From assembly GCA_027451285.1 (NCBI GenBank), contig DAIDJP010000016.1:62001-126000 (forward strand): a DNA stretch of 64,000 nt, given 5' to 3'. Source of the stretch: Acidimicrobiaceae bacterium (GTDB lineage: Bacteria > Actinomycetota > Acidimicrobiia > Acidimicrobiales > RAAP-2). A model generated the notes under the pieces. That model was not told the origin of the DNA and searched no databases. It was given only the letters and a program-made list of their open reading frames with translations. Of this stretch, positions 45,604 to 52,679 are shown in pieces. The position numbers and the translations under genes are program-made. How positions within the stretch are numbered: the first letter of the stretch is position 1; the number at the start of each line of letters is the position of its first letter.

Positions 45604-45863
45604 CGTCCAACTCCTGAGCCAATGGGCGCACGGTCGTCGACGACGAGCAGGCGAAGGCGACTGTACTCGTCGTTCCCAATCTCTCCTCGGGCGAATTGTT
45701 GATCGAGTATCTGGCGCGAGGGGCTTGTGTCGGGGTCCCTATCACGATGCAGCGTGACGCCACCGACCAAGAGGAAGGCGGCCCAGACGACCAGACCCCA
45801 GAAGAGCACCATCCCGGCCCCCATCAGAACAACCGACCAACTTCTTCCGAAATAGGACATCAT
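45600..45863 (-). CDS. SHOCT-type small membrane protein, first gene of the copA operon
   Basis: 87 residues. An N-terminal membrane helix (VVLMGAGMVLFWGLVVWAAFLLV) is followed by a SHOCT-like end (RQILDQQFARGEIGNDEYSRLRLLV). It precedes and overlaps the csoR gene, as in the paralogous arrangement at 32302. The function of these proteins is unknown. Confidence 0.72.
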   Translation of the reverse strand: MMSYFGRSWSVVLMGAGMVLFWGLVVWAAFLLVGGVTLHRDRDPDTSPSRQILDQQFARGEIGNDEYSRLRLLVVDDRAPIGSGVGR

Positions 45864-45917
45864 GAGATGCTCCCTTCGTGCTTGACACGTTCAGGCTCGC
45901 ACCCAGCATGCCGGGCC

Positions 45918-45934
45918 ATACCCCTAGGGGGTAG
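45918..45934. promoter_or_regulatory. CsoR-like operator 1
   Basis: Near-perfect palindrome ATACCCCTAGGGGGTAG, the GC-rich core flanked by TA that is typical of CsoR sites. It lies about 55 bases before the SHOCT gene of the minus-strand copper operon. Confidence 0.65.
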
Positions 45935-46055
45935 GGCCATAGGTCACAACTTGATGCCCGCTGGACGTCGATCGACCAAGCGGACGGTCCGAGCCGCGCG
46001 TCGCGAAGATGACCTACGTCCCTACCAACGGACCATCCCGGCAAGGGCCTTCACA

Positions 46056-46074
46056 TATACTCCCTAGGGGTATA
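46056..46074. promoter_or_regulatory. CsoR-like operator 2
   Basis: TATACTCCCTAGGGGTATA, palindromic except for one pair, about 30 bases before the plus-strand SHOCT gene. With operator 1 it provides one site for each direction of the divergent copper genes. Confidence 0.65.
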
Positions 46075-46104
46075 GCGAATCGGCGCATCCTGAAGGGAGC
46101 CACG

Positions 46105-46362
46105 ATGATGTACGGCTGGTACGACCAGGGCATGGGTGGGGGCTGGTGGATCCTGATGATGATTGGAATGGTGGTCTTCTGGGTCGTGTTCGTGATCGGG
46201 ATCGTGGCACTCTTGCGTCTCTACGGCCCGCAGCGTGGTGGGATGCGCCCACAGCCGCCGTCGAGCTCGGCGATCGAGATCCTGAAACAGAGACTCGCTC
46301 GCGGCGAACTGACCGAGGAGGAGTACACGCGACTTCGCAAGCTGCTTGAAGGAGACTCGTGA
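46105..46362 (+). CDS. SHOCT-type small membrane protein
   Basis: 85 residues from ATG 46105, with a GGGAG RBS. It is very similar to the protein at 32302: MYGWYDQGMGGGWWILMMIG, a membrane helix and the SHOCT end AIEILKQRLARGELTEEEYTRL. Its stop overlaps the start of a truncated cupredoxin gene, which repeats the SHOCT-cupredoxin order of 32556-31757. This is a duplicated module. Confidence 0.8.
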   Translation: MMYGWYDQGMGGGWWILMMIGMVVFWVVFVIGIVALLRLYGPQRGGMRPQPPSSSAIEILKQRLARGELTEEEYTRLRKLLEGDS

Positions 46363-46544
46363 CCAAGCGGGGTGCCGGTCTGCTCGCCATCATCGATGCG
46401 GTCGGACTGCTGACCCTGGGATCGGTCATCGCCCTGGGCAAAGTCCAGGCCCGTTTGGACAGAGTTCAGCGTTTGGCACTCGCCAACTGCGCCCCCAGAC
46501 AACCCCAGGGCGCGGCCGTTAACGTGAACCTGAAGGTCCTATAG
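46359..46544 (+). pseudogene. Truncated cupredoxin (sulfocyanin-like) gene
   Basis: 61 codons encode a membrane helix and the start of the mature protein, LALANCAPRQPQGAAVNVNL, which parallels VLANCDPRNPDGEVVNVTL of the intact cupredoxin at 31757. The frame then ends after three unrelated codons, and the copper-binding domain is missing. An IS110-type remnant begins about 15 bases further on, so insertion of that element and later decay probably cut the gene. Confidence 0.75.
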
Positions 46545-46560
46545 AAGTCAAGGGCCAGTT

Positions 46561-47046
46561 TCAGAGCAGATGCTGCTTCAGGGTGTTGAAGACCTCGCGA
46601 GCGATGAACCGCTTCAGGCAACGCACGACGTCGCGCTTGGAAAGCCCCTCGGCTCGACGTCGCTCCATGTAGAGCTCGATGTGAGGATCGGTGCGAATTC
46701 GCGCGACGGTGATGAGGTGCAGGGCCCTATTCGCCTTGCGATCCCCTCATCGATGCAGCCGCATCCGATTGGTCTTGCCCGAGGAGATTGGGACCCGTGC
46801 GACACCACAGAGCCGCGCGAAGGCCCCGTCGTTCAGGAGTTACTCCATATTCTGCGCCGCCGTGATGAGCAGCTGGGCCGCATGCTGGGTGCCGATGCCG
46901 CGGCACGTGAGCAGCGTTGGAGCACACTTCGCGACTATTTGCGCGAGGTGCACGTCCACCTCTTGCATCTCCTCATCGAGTGACTTCACGCGTCGGCTCA
47001 CCTGGCGAAGCGCGAACTTGATCCCTGTATGGAAAGTTTCAACCAA
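46561..47046 (-). pseudogene. IS110-family transposase remnant
   Basis: The minus-strand translation gives the C-terminal half of an IS110-type transposase: LLTCRGIGTQHAAQLL, FARLCGVARVPISSGKTNRM, RALHLITVARIRTDP and KRDVVRCLKRFIAREVFNTL. A frameshift with a stop follows AAQNME, and a TGA replaces a Gly codon after RLHR. The N-terminal catalytic DEDD half is absent. The element cannot transpose by itself. Confidence 0.8.
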
Positions 47047-47271
47047 ATGACTCCTCGGGAGCCCAGGTAGGCGGCTCCTCTAGGTAGCGGCCGCGGCCCT
47101 GCAGGGGCCGGGGCCGATATGCGTCGATGTGACCAGACTTGTCCGGGGTTGACCGGCAGTGACCGTCCTGGTCGGACTCTCACAAATTGGAGACAATCAG
47201 GTCTTTTGACGATGCGTCGGACGACCTTTGTCCTACTGCCGGTGAAGAGTTCACCTGCAGAGAGGATCACA

Positions 47272-47583
47272 ATGCGTCTGCCAATTGACACCCAGAGCGT
47301 GAGGTTCGCCTCGGCGGGTCCCGCCGAGCCGATCTTGGACTTCGAGACACGAGCCCCCAAGCTCGACGAGAGTGGAACGCCGCTGTACAGCGTCCCGCTC
47401 TTCGCCGCCGGCAGCGGGGTGAAGGACTCGATCACGGTCAAGGTTTCGGGCGAGCCGAAGGGGCTGGGCGAGTTCACACCGGTGCGAGTGACTGGCCTCA
47501 TCGCCAGCACCTGGGAGGTCGGATCCAATCACGGTGTGAGCTTCCGAGCCGAGCGAATTGAGCCTGTGAAGGTCAGCGCCTGA
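47272..47583 (+). CDS. AICE accessory protein (Pra-position, unknown function)
   Basis: 103 residues from ATG 47272 with GAGGATC upstream; the track ORF starts earlier without an RBS. The sequence MRLPIDTQSVRFASAG, DFETRAPKLDESGTPLYSVPL and VSGEPKGLGEFTPVRVTGL resembles small beta-rich proteins encoded just before FtsK/TraB in Streptomyces-type AICEs. That position often holds the replication, integration and excision activator, but family membership is not proven. Confidence 0.55.
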   Translation: MRLPIDTQSVRFASAGPAEPILDFETRAPKLDESGTPLYSVPLFAAGSGVKDSITVKVSGEPKGLGEFTPVRVTGLIASTWEVGSNHGVSFRAERIEPVKVSA

Positions 47584-47726
47584 TGAGCCGGGTCCTGACC
47601 TTCATCACCCTGGCGACGATCGGCCAGTTCCTGCTCGCCTACACGCTGTTTCATCTGGGCTTCATCGCCGTGGCTGGTCTCGGGTGGTGGGCCTGGAGCG
47701 TCGCAGAGGGGCGTCGCCGTGGTTAG
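47583..47726 (+). CDS. Small membrane protein of 47 residues
   Basis: Not in the ORF track. ATG 47583 shares its last base of context with the previous stop (TGATG), and the stop lies inside the start of the translocase gene. The product is mostly hydrophobic: LTFITLATIGQFLLAYTLF and GFIAVAGLGWWAWSV. Tight coupling to tra genes suggests a role in transfer, like the small Spd proteins of AICEs. Confidence 0.6.
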   Translation: MSRVLTFITLATIGQFLLAYTLFHLGFIAVAGLGWWAWSVAEGRRRG

Positions 47727-49011
47727 GGCCCGCGCAGTCGACTTCCGTCGCCACCCTTGGACTCACTATGCAGTCCTGGGGTGGCGACGGGAGATCGGAT
47801 ACAGCACAGTTACGGTGTTCGTTCTTCTCATCGCTCGCTCGGTGACTGCGTGGGCGCCCTACGTAGTTGCAGCCGGCATGATGGCTGTTCTCATAGGGAA
47901 CCGTGAGCTTCGCGAGAAGATCACGCGTCAATGGCGTGACGCGAAGCGCGAGCGCACCCTTCAGGCTGTTTTCTGGTGGGCCGATCTCGTTGGTCGTAGT
48001 GGTCGGCTTCCGGTGGTGAAGAAGATCACAGTGACGCCGGTCGGGGCCCGATTCCTGCTCCAACTGCCGGTTGGTCTGCACCTCGGATCGATTGAAGTTC
48101 GAATCGAAGAGTTGACGGCGACGTTTAATGCCCGCTCTATCAGCGTTCGACCGACTGATCGCGGTGCGCGCTTCGTGGAGCTCTCCGTCATTGCCCAGGA
48201 TCCCTTCTTCAGGGAGGTGCGTTCGAGTTTGCTCACAGTCGAGTCGTTCAATCTGTGGGACGCGCTGACCGTTGGTGTTGACGAGGAAGGCGCATCGGTG
48301 AGTGTAGACCTGCCGGAGCACAGCGTTCTCATTGGTGGTGAGCCCGGATCGGGCAAGTCAGTTGCGCTCTCGAACATCATCGCCGCCGCGGCACTTGACT
48401 CGAAGTGCCGTCTGACGCTCATTGATGGCAAGGAGGTCGAACTACTTGCATGGCGAAGCGTGGCCGATCGCTTCGTCGGTTCGTCGATCGGAGACGCAGT
48501 TGCAGCGCTCGAAGATTTGCATGATGTTCTAAGCGAGCGCTACCGGGTCTTGGCAGCGGAGGGTCGCCGAAAGGTTGCGGCGCTCGTCGGTGACGGCCTT
48601 CATCTCGTTGTGATCGACGAACTGGCGCTCTTCTTGCGCGGCGGCGAGCGAGCTCAGCGCGAGCGCTTCGCCGAGCTTCTTCGAGATCTGGTGGCTCGAG
48701 GTCGCGCGGCGGGGATCATTGTCGTGGCGGCGACTCAGAAGCCGAGTCACGACATCGTGCCTACGTGGATTCGCGATCTCTTCACCTATCGGCTGGCCAT
48801 GCGTTGCACGAGTCCCGAAGCATCCGACACGATCCTTGGCCAGGGTTGGGCGAGTCAAGGTTTCAACGCGGCGACCATCGACGGAGAACGTCGTGGCGTC
48901 GGCTACCTCTTGGCCGGAGGTGGATCTCCTCGTCTCATTCGGGTCGCGAACTTGACGGATGACGACGTAGCACTCCTTGTCGCTAGGGCCGAAAGGACCC
49001 GGGGGTCATGA
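47719..49011 (+). CDS. FtsK/SpoIIIE-type DNA translocase (TraB/TraSA-like)
   Basis: 430 residues from GTG 47719. Two N-terminal membrane segments (about 25-55) anchor a RecA-like motor: Walker A IGGEPGSGKSVAL (about 205), Walker B LVVIDELALFL (about 290) and VVAATQKPSHD. This size and layout match the single-protein conjugative translocases of AICEs, which pass double-stranded DNA between mycelial cells or neighbours. The stop overlaps the rep start (ATGA). Confidence 0.85.
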   Translation: MVRARAVDFRRHPWTHYAVLGWRREIGYSTVTVFVLLIARSVTAWAPYVVAAGMMAVLIGNRELREKITRQWRDAKRERTLQAVFWWADLVGRSGRLPVVKKITVTPVGARFLLQLPVGLHLGSIEVRIEELTATFNARSISVRPTDRGARFVELSVIAQDPFFREVRSSLLTVESFNLWDALTVGVDEEGASVSVDLPEHSVLIGGEPGSGKSVALSNIIAAAALDSKCRLTLIDGKEVELLAWRSVADRFVGSSIGDAVAALEDLHDVLSERYRVLAAEGRRKVAALVGDGLHLVVIDELALFLRGGERAQRERFAELLRDLVARGRAAGIIVVAATQKPSHDIVPTWIRDLFTYRLAMRCTSPEASDTILGQGWASQGFNAATIDGERRGVGYLLAGGGSPRLIRVANLTDDDVALLVARAERTRGS

Positions 49012-50231
49012 GTGACAATGACCGTCGCCGACTGTTGCGTGAAGTCTCGCACTCTGGGATGTGCTCCCATCCAGTGCGTCTTACGGGAGAAGTGGTGAAT
49101 CTGGCAACTGGTGAGGTGGTGCCCCGTCAGCTCAAGGTCGCCTGCAAGGACCGGCGTCAGAGTGTGTGCCCTGCGTGTGCCGATCGATACGAGACAGATG
49201 CTTGGATCATTGTCGCGGCCGGCATGAGGGGCGGCAAGGGAGTTCCGGACTCCGTGGCTGGTGCCCCGCGCGTCTTCGTGACCGTCACCGCTCCGTCCTT
49301 CGGCGCGGTCCATCGGGCTAACGACAGGGGTGCGTGTGTCGTACGCAATCGACTGGATGAGTCGTGCCCCCACGGCCTACCCCGGTGGTGCAGTGTGCGC
49401 CACCGTACGACGGATCTCGAGGTTGGACGTCCCCTTTGCGACGAGTGCTTTGATGCGCGCAACGTGATTCTCTGGAACGCTCACGCATCGAGGTTGTGGA
49501 GCGTCACCGTGCAAGACGCGCGTCGCAACCTCGCGAGTACCGCGGGGATCTCCAGGACGGACCTCGGAGAGGTCGCCCAGCTGCACTACGTGAAGGTCGC
49601 GGAACTTCAGCGACGCGGTCTGGTTCACTTTCACGCGCTGTTCAGATTCGACACCCAGAGTCCTGGCGAAGGTTCAGACGTTGGGGACGTGGTCTGGGCA
49701 TTGCAGAAGGCGATCTTGACCGCAACTCTGCGAGAAGGAGACGGCATCTACCGATGGGGCACGGTGTTCGACGTGCAGGACCTTGGTGGGTCGCTCGGCG
49801 ACACTCGCGGCGTGGCGTCGTACCTTGCAAAGTACGTCACGAAGACGGCAGGTGGGAGCATCGAGCTCGCCAGTCGCTTTCGCAGTCGCCGTGAGATCAT
49901 GCTCCGAGTTGGCGATCCGCTGTTGCAGCGTCTCGCGCTTGAGGCGTGGGACATGGGCCTTGAGAGGAGTGCGAACACGCTCGGTTACGCGGGACAGTTC
50001 ATCACCAAGTCTCGTGGCTATTCAACGAGCTTTGGAGAGCTGCGCGCGGCGCGTACCGCATATTGGATGTCCGAGCCCGACGCAGACGAAGTTCAGGCCA
50101 CATACGCGTACAGCGGACGAGGTTACGACGACCCCCGAGCATCTGACTTGGCGGACGTCATGGCACGACTAGAGCGGGAGCGTCGGATACAGGCGCGACG
50201 CGAACTGAAGGAGCGACGTGGCGACTCGTGA
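49008..50231 (+). CDS. RepSA-like rolling-circle replication initiator
   Basis: 407 residues from ATG 49008. N-terminal Cys pairs (CKDRRQSVCPACADRYE) form a zinc-type motif, followed by FVTVTAPSFGAVH, the HUH-like RGLVHFHALFRFD, and GVASYLAKYVTKT with the candidate nicking Tyr. This is the RepSA/pSAM2-type arrangement. It nicks and replicates the excised element. The 3' end overlaps the xis start by 14 bases. Confidence 0.82.
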   Translation: MSDNDRRRLLREVSHSGMCSHPVRLTGEVVNLATGEVVPRQLKVACKDRRQSVCPACADRYETDAWIIVAAGMRGGKGVPDSVAGAPRVFVTVTAPSFGAVHRANDRGACVVRNRLDESCPHGLPRWCSVRHRTTDLEVGRPLCDECFDARNVILWNAHASRLWSVTVQDARRNLASTAGISRTDLGEVAQLHYVKVAELQRRGLVHFHALFRFDTQSPGEGSDVGDVVWALQKAILTATLREGDGIYRWGTVFDVQDLGGSLGDTRGVASYLAKYVTKTAGGSIELASRFRSRREIMLRVGDPLLQRLALEAWDMGLERSANTLGYAGQFITKSRGYSTSFGELRAARTAYWMSEPDADEVQATYAYSGRGYDDPRASDLADVMARLERERRIQARRELKERRGDS

Positions 50232-50436
50232 GGCTGCAACAAGCACCCGAGGCGACATCCTCCTCGACATCAAGTCGGCGGCCCAGCAATTGGGGTGTAA
50301 CGAGCGATTCATGCGCCGCCTGGTGCAAGAGCGCCGCATTCCTTTTGTGAAGCTCGCCGGGACGAAGGTTCGCTTCTCGCAGCGAGAACTCGATCGATGG
50401 ATTGAATGCCAGCGGGTTCCTGCCAAGTTCGGCTGA
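50218..50436 (+). CDS. xis: Excisionase-like HTH protein
   Basis: 72 residues from GTG 50218 with AAGGAG upstream. The MerR/Xis-type HTH is LDIKSAAQQLGCNERFMRRLVQERRIPFVKLAGTKVRFSQRELDRWI. In AICEs this small protein directs Int towards excision. Position between rep and int supports the call. Confidence 0.82.
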   Translation: MATREAATSTRGDILLDIKSAAQQLGCNERFMRRLVQERRIPFVKLAGTKVRFSQRELDRWIECQRVPAKFG

Positions 50437-50597
50437 CGTAGACGATGGGCAGAGATTCGGTCAACTCTTGCCCAACCGTGTGATCAGGTGAAATCGTGCC
50501 GCGACCGTTGTGAGATGGCGGGCATTGTGCTCGCTGACGACATCGCTCGCCGACGTTTCGTTGACGACGCTGTCAGTCCGAGTCGAGTGGGGGCTAA

Positions 50598-51710
50598 GTG
50601 GCGCGTCGACACTTTGGAACGGTCCGGCGGAGGTCGTCTGGTCGTTGGCAGGCCGTCTACGAGTATCAGGGCAAGTCGGTTTCGGTTGGCGTCTTCCCGT
50701 CGAAGGCTGACGCACAGGCGAGACTGTCGGCGATCGAAATCGAACTCAGACGGGGCACGTGGACCGATCCTCGGGCGGGCCGGATAACCCTTATTGACTA
50801 CGCAGAGCGGTGGTTGGAGCGTCGGCCAGGTTTGGGTATACGAACGAGAGAACTCTACGAGTACCTACTTCGAAAGTACATCGGCCCTTCCCTCGGCCAT
50901 CACTTCATCACGAACTTGACGCCGGCGCAGGTTCGTGAGTGGCACGCCGACCTGGCGACTCGCCTTCCGAGCACCGCGGCGAAGTCGTATCGACTCTTGT
51001 CAACCATCATGAAGACGGCAGCTCTTGACGGTTTGATCTCGTCAACGCCCTGTCGAGTAGTGGGAGCGAGCATGGAGCACTCCGACGAGCGTCCTGTCGC
51101 CAGTGTCGATGATGTCGCTCAGCTCGAAGCCGCCATGCCCGGCAACCTGCGAATCGTGGTGAGCCTCGCTACTTGGTGTCAACTGCGACGCGGCGAGATT
51201 CTTGGTCTCAGGCGTTGTGACGTTGACCTTGAGAAGTCGCGGCTCAATATCGAGCAGAGTCGGACGTTTCTAAGGGATGGCTCATCCTTGGTGAAGTCTC
51301 CGAAGACTCGGGCTGGTCGCAGAAGTGTTTCCATTCCCGCAGGAGTTCGTGACGAACTCAGGGATCATCTGGCGAACTTCGTCGGTCCTACACAGGATGC
51401 TCTCGTTGTCACTAATCGAGAGGGCGAGCCCGTCACGGCCATGATGCTTCAGCGGGCTTGGACCAAGGCGCGAAATGCAGCTGGGCGCCCCGATTTGCAC
51501 TTGCACGATCTTCGTCACACAGGACTGACTTTCGCAGCGGCCGCGGGAGCGACGACGGCGGAACTGATGCTGCGTGCGGGTCACTCGTCGTCCGAAGCCG
51601 CACTGCGATACCAGCACGCCACGCGTGAGCGAGATCAGATGCTTGCCGAGACTCTTGACGTACTTCTCAAGAAGTCGAAGAGCCGCGAAGCGGACAAGCC
51701 GGGTGAGTAG
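50598..51710 (+). CDS. int: AICE integrase (tyrosine recombinase) for tRNA-Gly
   Basis: 370 residues from GTG 50598. The arm-binding N-terminal domain (GTVRRRSSGRWQAVYEYQGK, SKADAQARL) is followed by the core-binding domain and the catalytic domain. Catalytic Arg is in QLRRGEILGLR, Lys in SPKTRAGRR, the box is HDLRHTG, the His is in AGHSSSEAALR and the nucleophile is Tyr in RYQHAT. It ends about 205 bp from the tRNA, and GGGCAGG motifs fill that interval, as expected for its own attachment region. It probably also acts on att copies A and B. Confidence 0.9.
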   Translation: MARRHFGTVRRRSSGRWQAVYEYQGKSVSVGVFPSKADAQARLSAIEIELRRGTWTDPRAGRITLIDYAERWLERRPGLGIRTRELYEYLLRKYIGPSLGHHFITNLTPAQVREWHADLATRLPSTAAKSYRLLSTIMKTAALDGLISSTPCRVVGASMEHSDERPVASVDDVAQLEAAMPGNLRIVVSLATWCQLRRGEILGLRRCDVDLEKSRLNIEQSRTFLRDGSSLVKSPKTRAGRRSVSIPAGVRDELRDHLANFVGPTQDALVVTNREGEPVTAMMLQRAWTKARNAAGRPDLHLHDLRHTGLTFAAAAGATTAELMLRAGHSSSEAALRYQHATRERDQMLAETLDVLLKKSKSREADKPGE

Positions 51711-51780
51711 ATGTTTGCGAGGAGGCGCGAGTTGCTTCGTGACTTCGGCGCTCGCGACTCTTCGCAGTCGGCAGGTTTTT

Positions 51781-51829
51781 GGGCAGGATCTGGGCAGGAA
51801 CTTCGATCGATTGGGCAGGTTTGGGCAGG
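51781..51829 (+). repeat. Four phased GGGCAGG motifs between int and tRNA-Gly
   Basis: Copies at 51781, 51792, 51813 and 51823, with steps of 11, 21 and 10 bp, that is one or two helical turns. They face the same side of the DNA, which fits cooperative binding by the integrase arm domain. Pairs with the same motif lie inside the other element ends. Confidence 0.65.
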
Positions 51830-51914
51830 TAGCAGAGGACAAACGTGGTCACTGGCGGTCACTGCCGGATACCCGGAAACCCTTGAAATTACAGGGTTTT
51901 CGCTCGAAAAGCCT

Positions 51915-51988
51915 TGGAGCGGGCGACGGGAATCGAACCCGCGTTCTCAGCTTGGGAAGCTGATGTTCTGCCGCTGAACTACACCCGC
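51915..51988 (-). tRNA. tRNA-Gly(CCC), with CCA encoded
   Basis: 74 bases including CCA. On the minus strand the acceptor GCGGGTG pairs with CGCCCGC (one G-T pair), the D-arm holds TTCAGCGGCAGAA, the anticodon arm is TCAGC-TTCCCAA-GCTGA (anticodon CCC), and the T-arm contains GGTTCGATTCC. All arms fold. Its 3' 45 bases are the att core repeated at 29758 and 25615, so the recombination point is at or near the anticodon loop. Confidence 0.95.
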
Positions 51989-52079
51989 GACCGCCCCATC
52001 GTAGTAGCGAGAGGACTTCTGGCTCCAGAGCGGTTCCCGTCCGCGGCCGGTGTTACGGGGCAGTATCGTTGCCAGCGAT

Positions 52080-52646
52080 ATGGTCCTCTCCGACAAGTCC
52101 ATCAAAGAGGCGCTCGCCGCGGGTCGCATCATCATCGACCCCCTCGGCGAGGACTGCATCCAGCCCTCCTCGGTCGACCTGCACGTGGACCAACTCTTCA
52201 GGGTCTTTCGCAACCACAGCCAGCGCGTGATCGACGTGCGCGAGGCCCAGGAGGACCTGACCGAGCTGATCGACGTCGGCACCGACTCGCCGATGATCCT
52301 GCACCCGGGCGAGTTCTTGCTGGGCTCGACCATCGAGCGGGTCGCCCTGCCTGACGATCTCGTGGCCCGCCTCGAGGGCAAGAGTTCGCTCGGCCGCCTA
52401 GGGCTCTTGATCCACTCGACGGCCGGGTTCGTCGACGCCGGCTGGGACGGGCACTTGACGTTGGAGCTCTCCAACGTGGCGAACCTGCCCATCACGTTGT
52501 ATCCGGGCATGAAGATCGGCCAGATCAGCTTCTTCGAGATGACGACGCCGGCCGACCGGCCGTATGGGGCTGAGGGTCTGGGCTCGAAGTACCGGGGCCA
52601 GCGCGGCCCCACGGCCAGTCGGTACTCGGAGAATTTCAAGAAGTAG
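52080..52646 (+). CDS. dcd: dCTP deaminase
   Basis: 188 residues from ATG 52080. It contains MVLSDKSIKEALAAGRI, QPSSVDLHVD, GEFLLGSTIERV, RLEGKSSLGRLGLLIHSTAGFVDAGWDGHLTLEL (active-site segment with the conserved Ser, Arg, Gly and Glu) and YPGMKIGQI. It converts dCTP to dUTP, or to dUMP in bifunctional actinobacterial forms, for thymidylate synthesis. It is the first chromosomal gene beyond the tRNA. Confidence 0.93.
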   Translation: MVLSDKSIKEALAAGRIIIDPLGEDCIQPSSVDLHVDQLFRVFRNHSQRVIDVREAQEDLTELIDVGTDSPMILHPGEFLLGSTIERVALPDDLVARLEGKSSLGRLGLLIHSTAGFVDAGWDGHLTLELSNVANLPITLYPGMKIGQISFFEMTTPADRPYGAEGLGSKYRGQRGPTASRYSENFKK

Positions 52647-52679
52647 CGGTTCGACAGCGGTTCAACGGAAGGGACGTCA

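Larger units (their letters stand above)
29758..51959. mobile_element. AICE-type integrative and conjugative element with copper/redox cargo
   Basis: About 22.2 kb between att copy B and the intact tRNA-Gly. The right part encodes the standard AICE core in order: small Pra-like and membrane proteins, FtsK/TraB translocase, RepSA-like initiator, Xis and Int next to the tRNA. The left and central parts hold cargo for copper and thiol chemistry. GGGCAGG-type pairs lie inside both ends (29887-29904 and 51781-51829). An ISL3 transposase and an IS110 remnant show later insertions. Confidence 0.8.
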
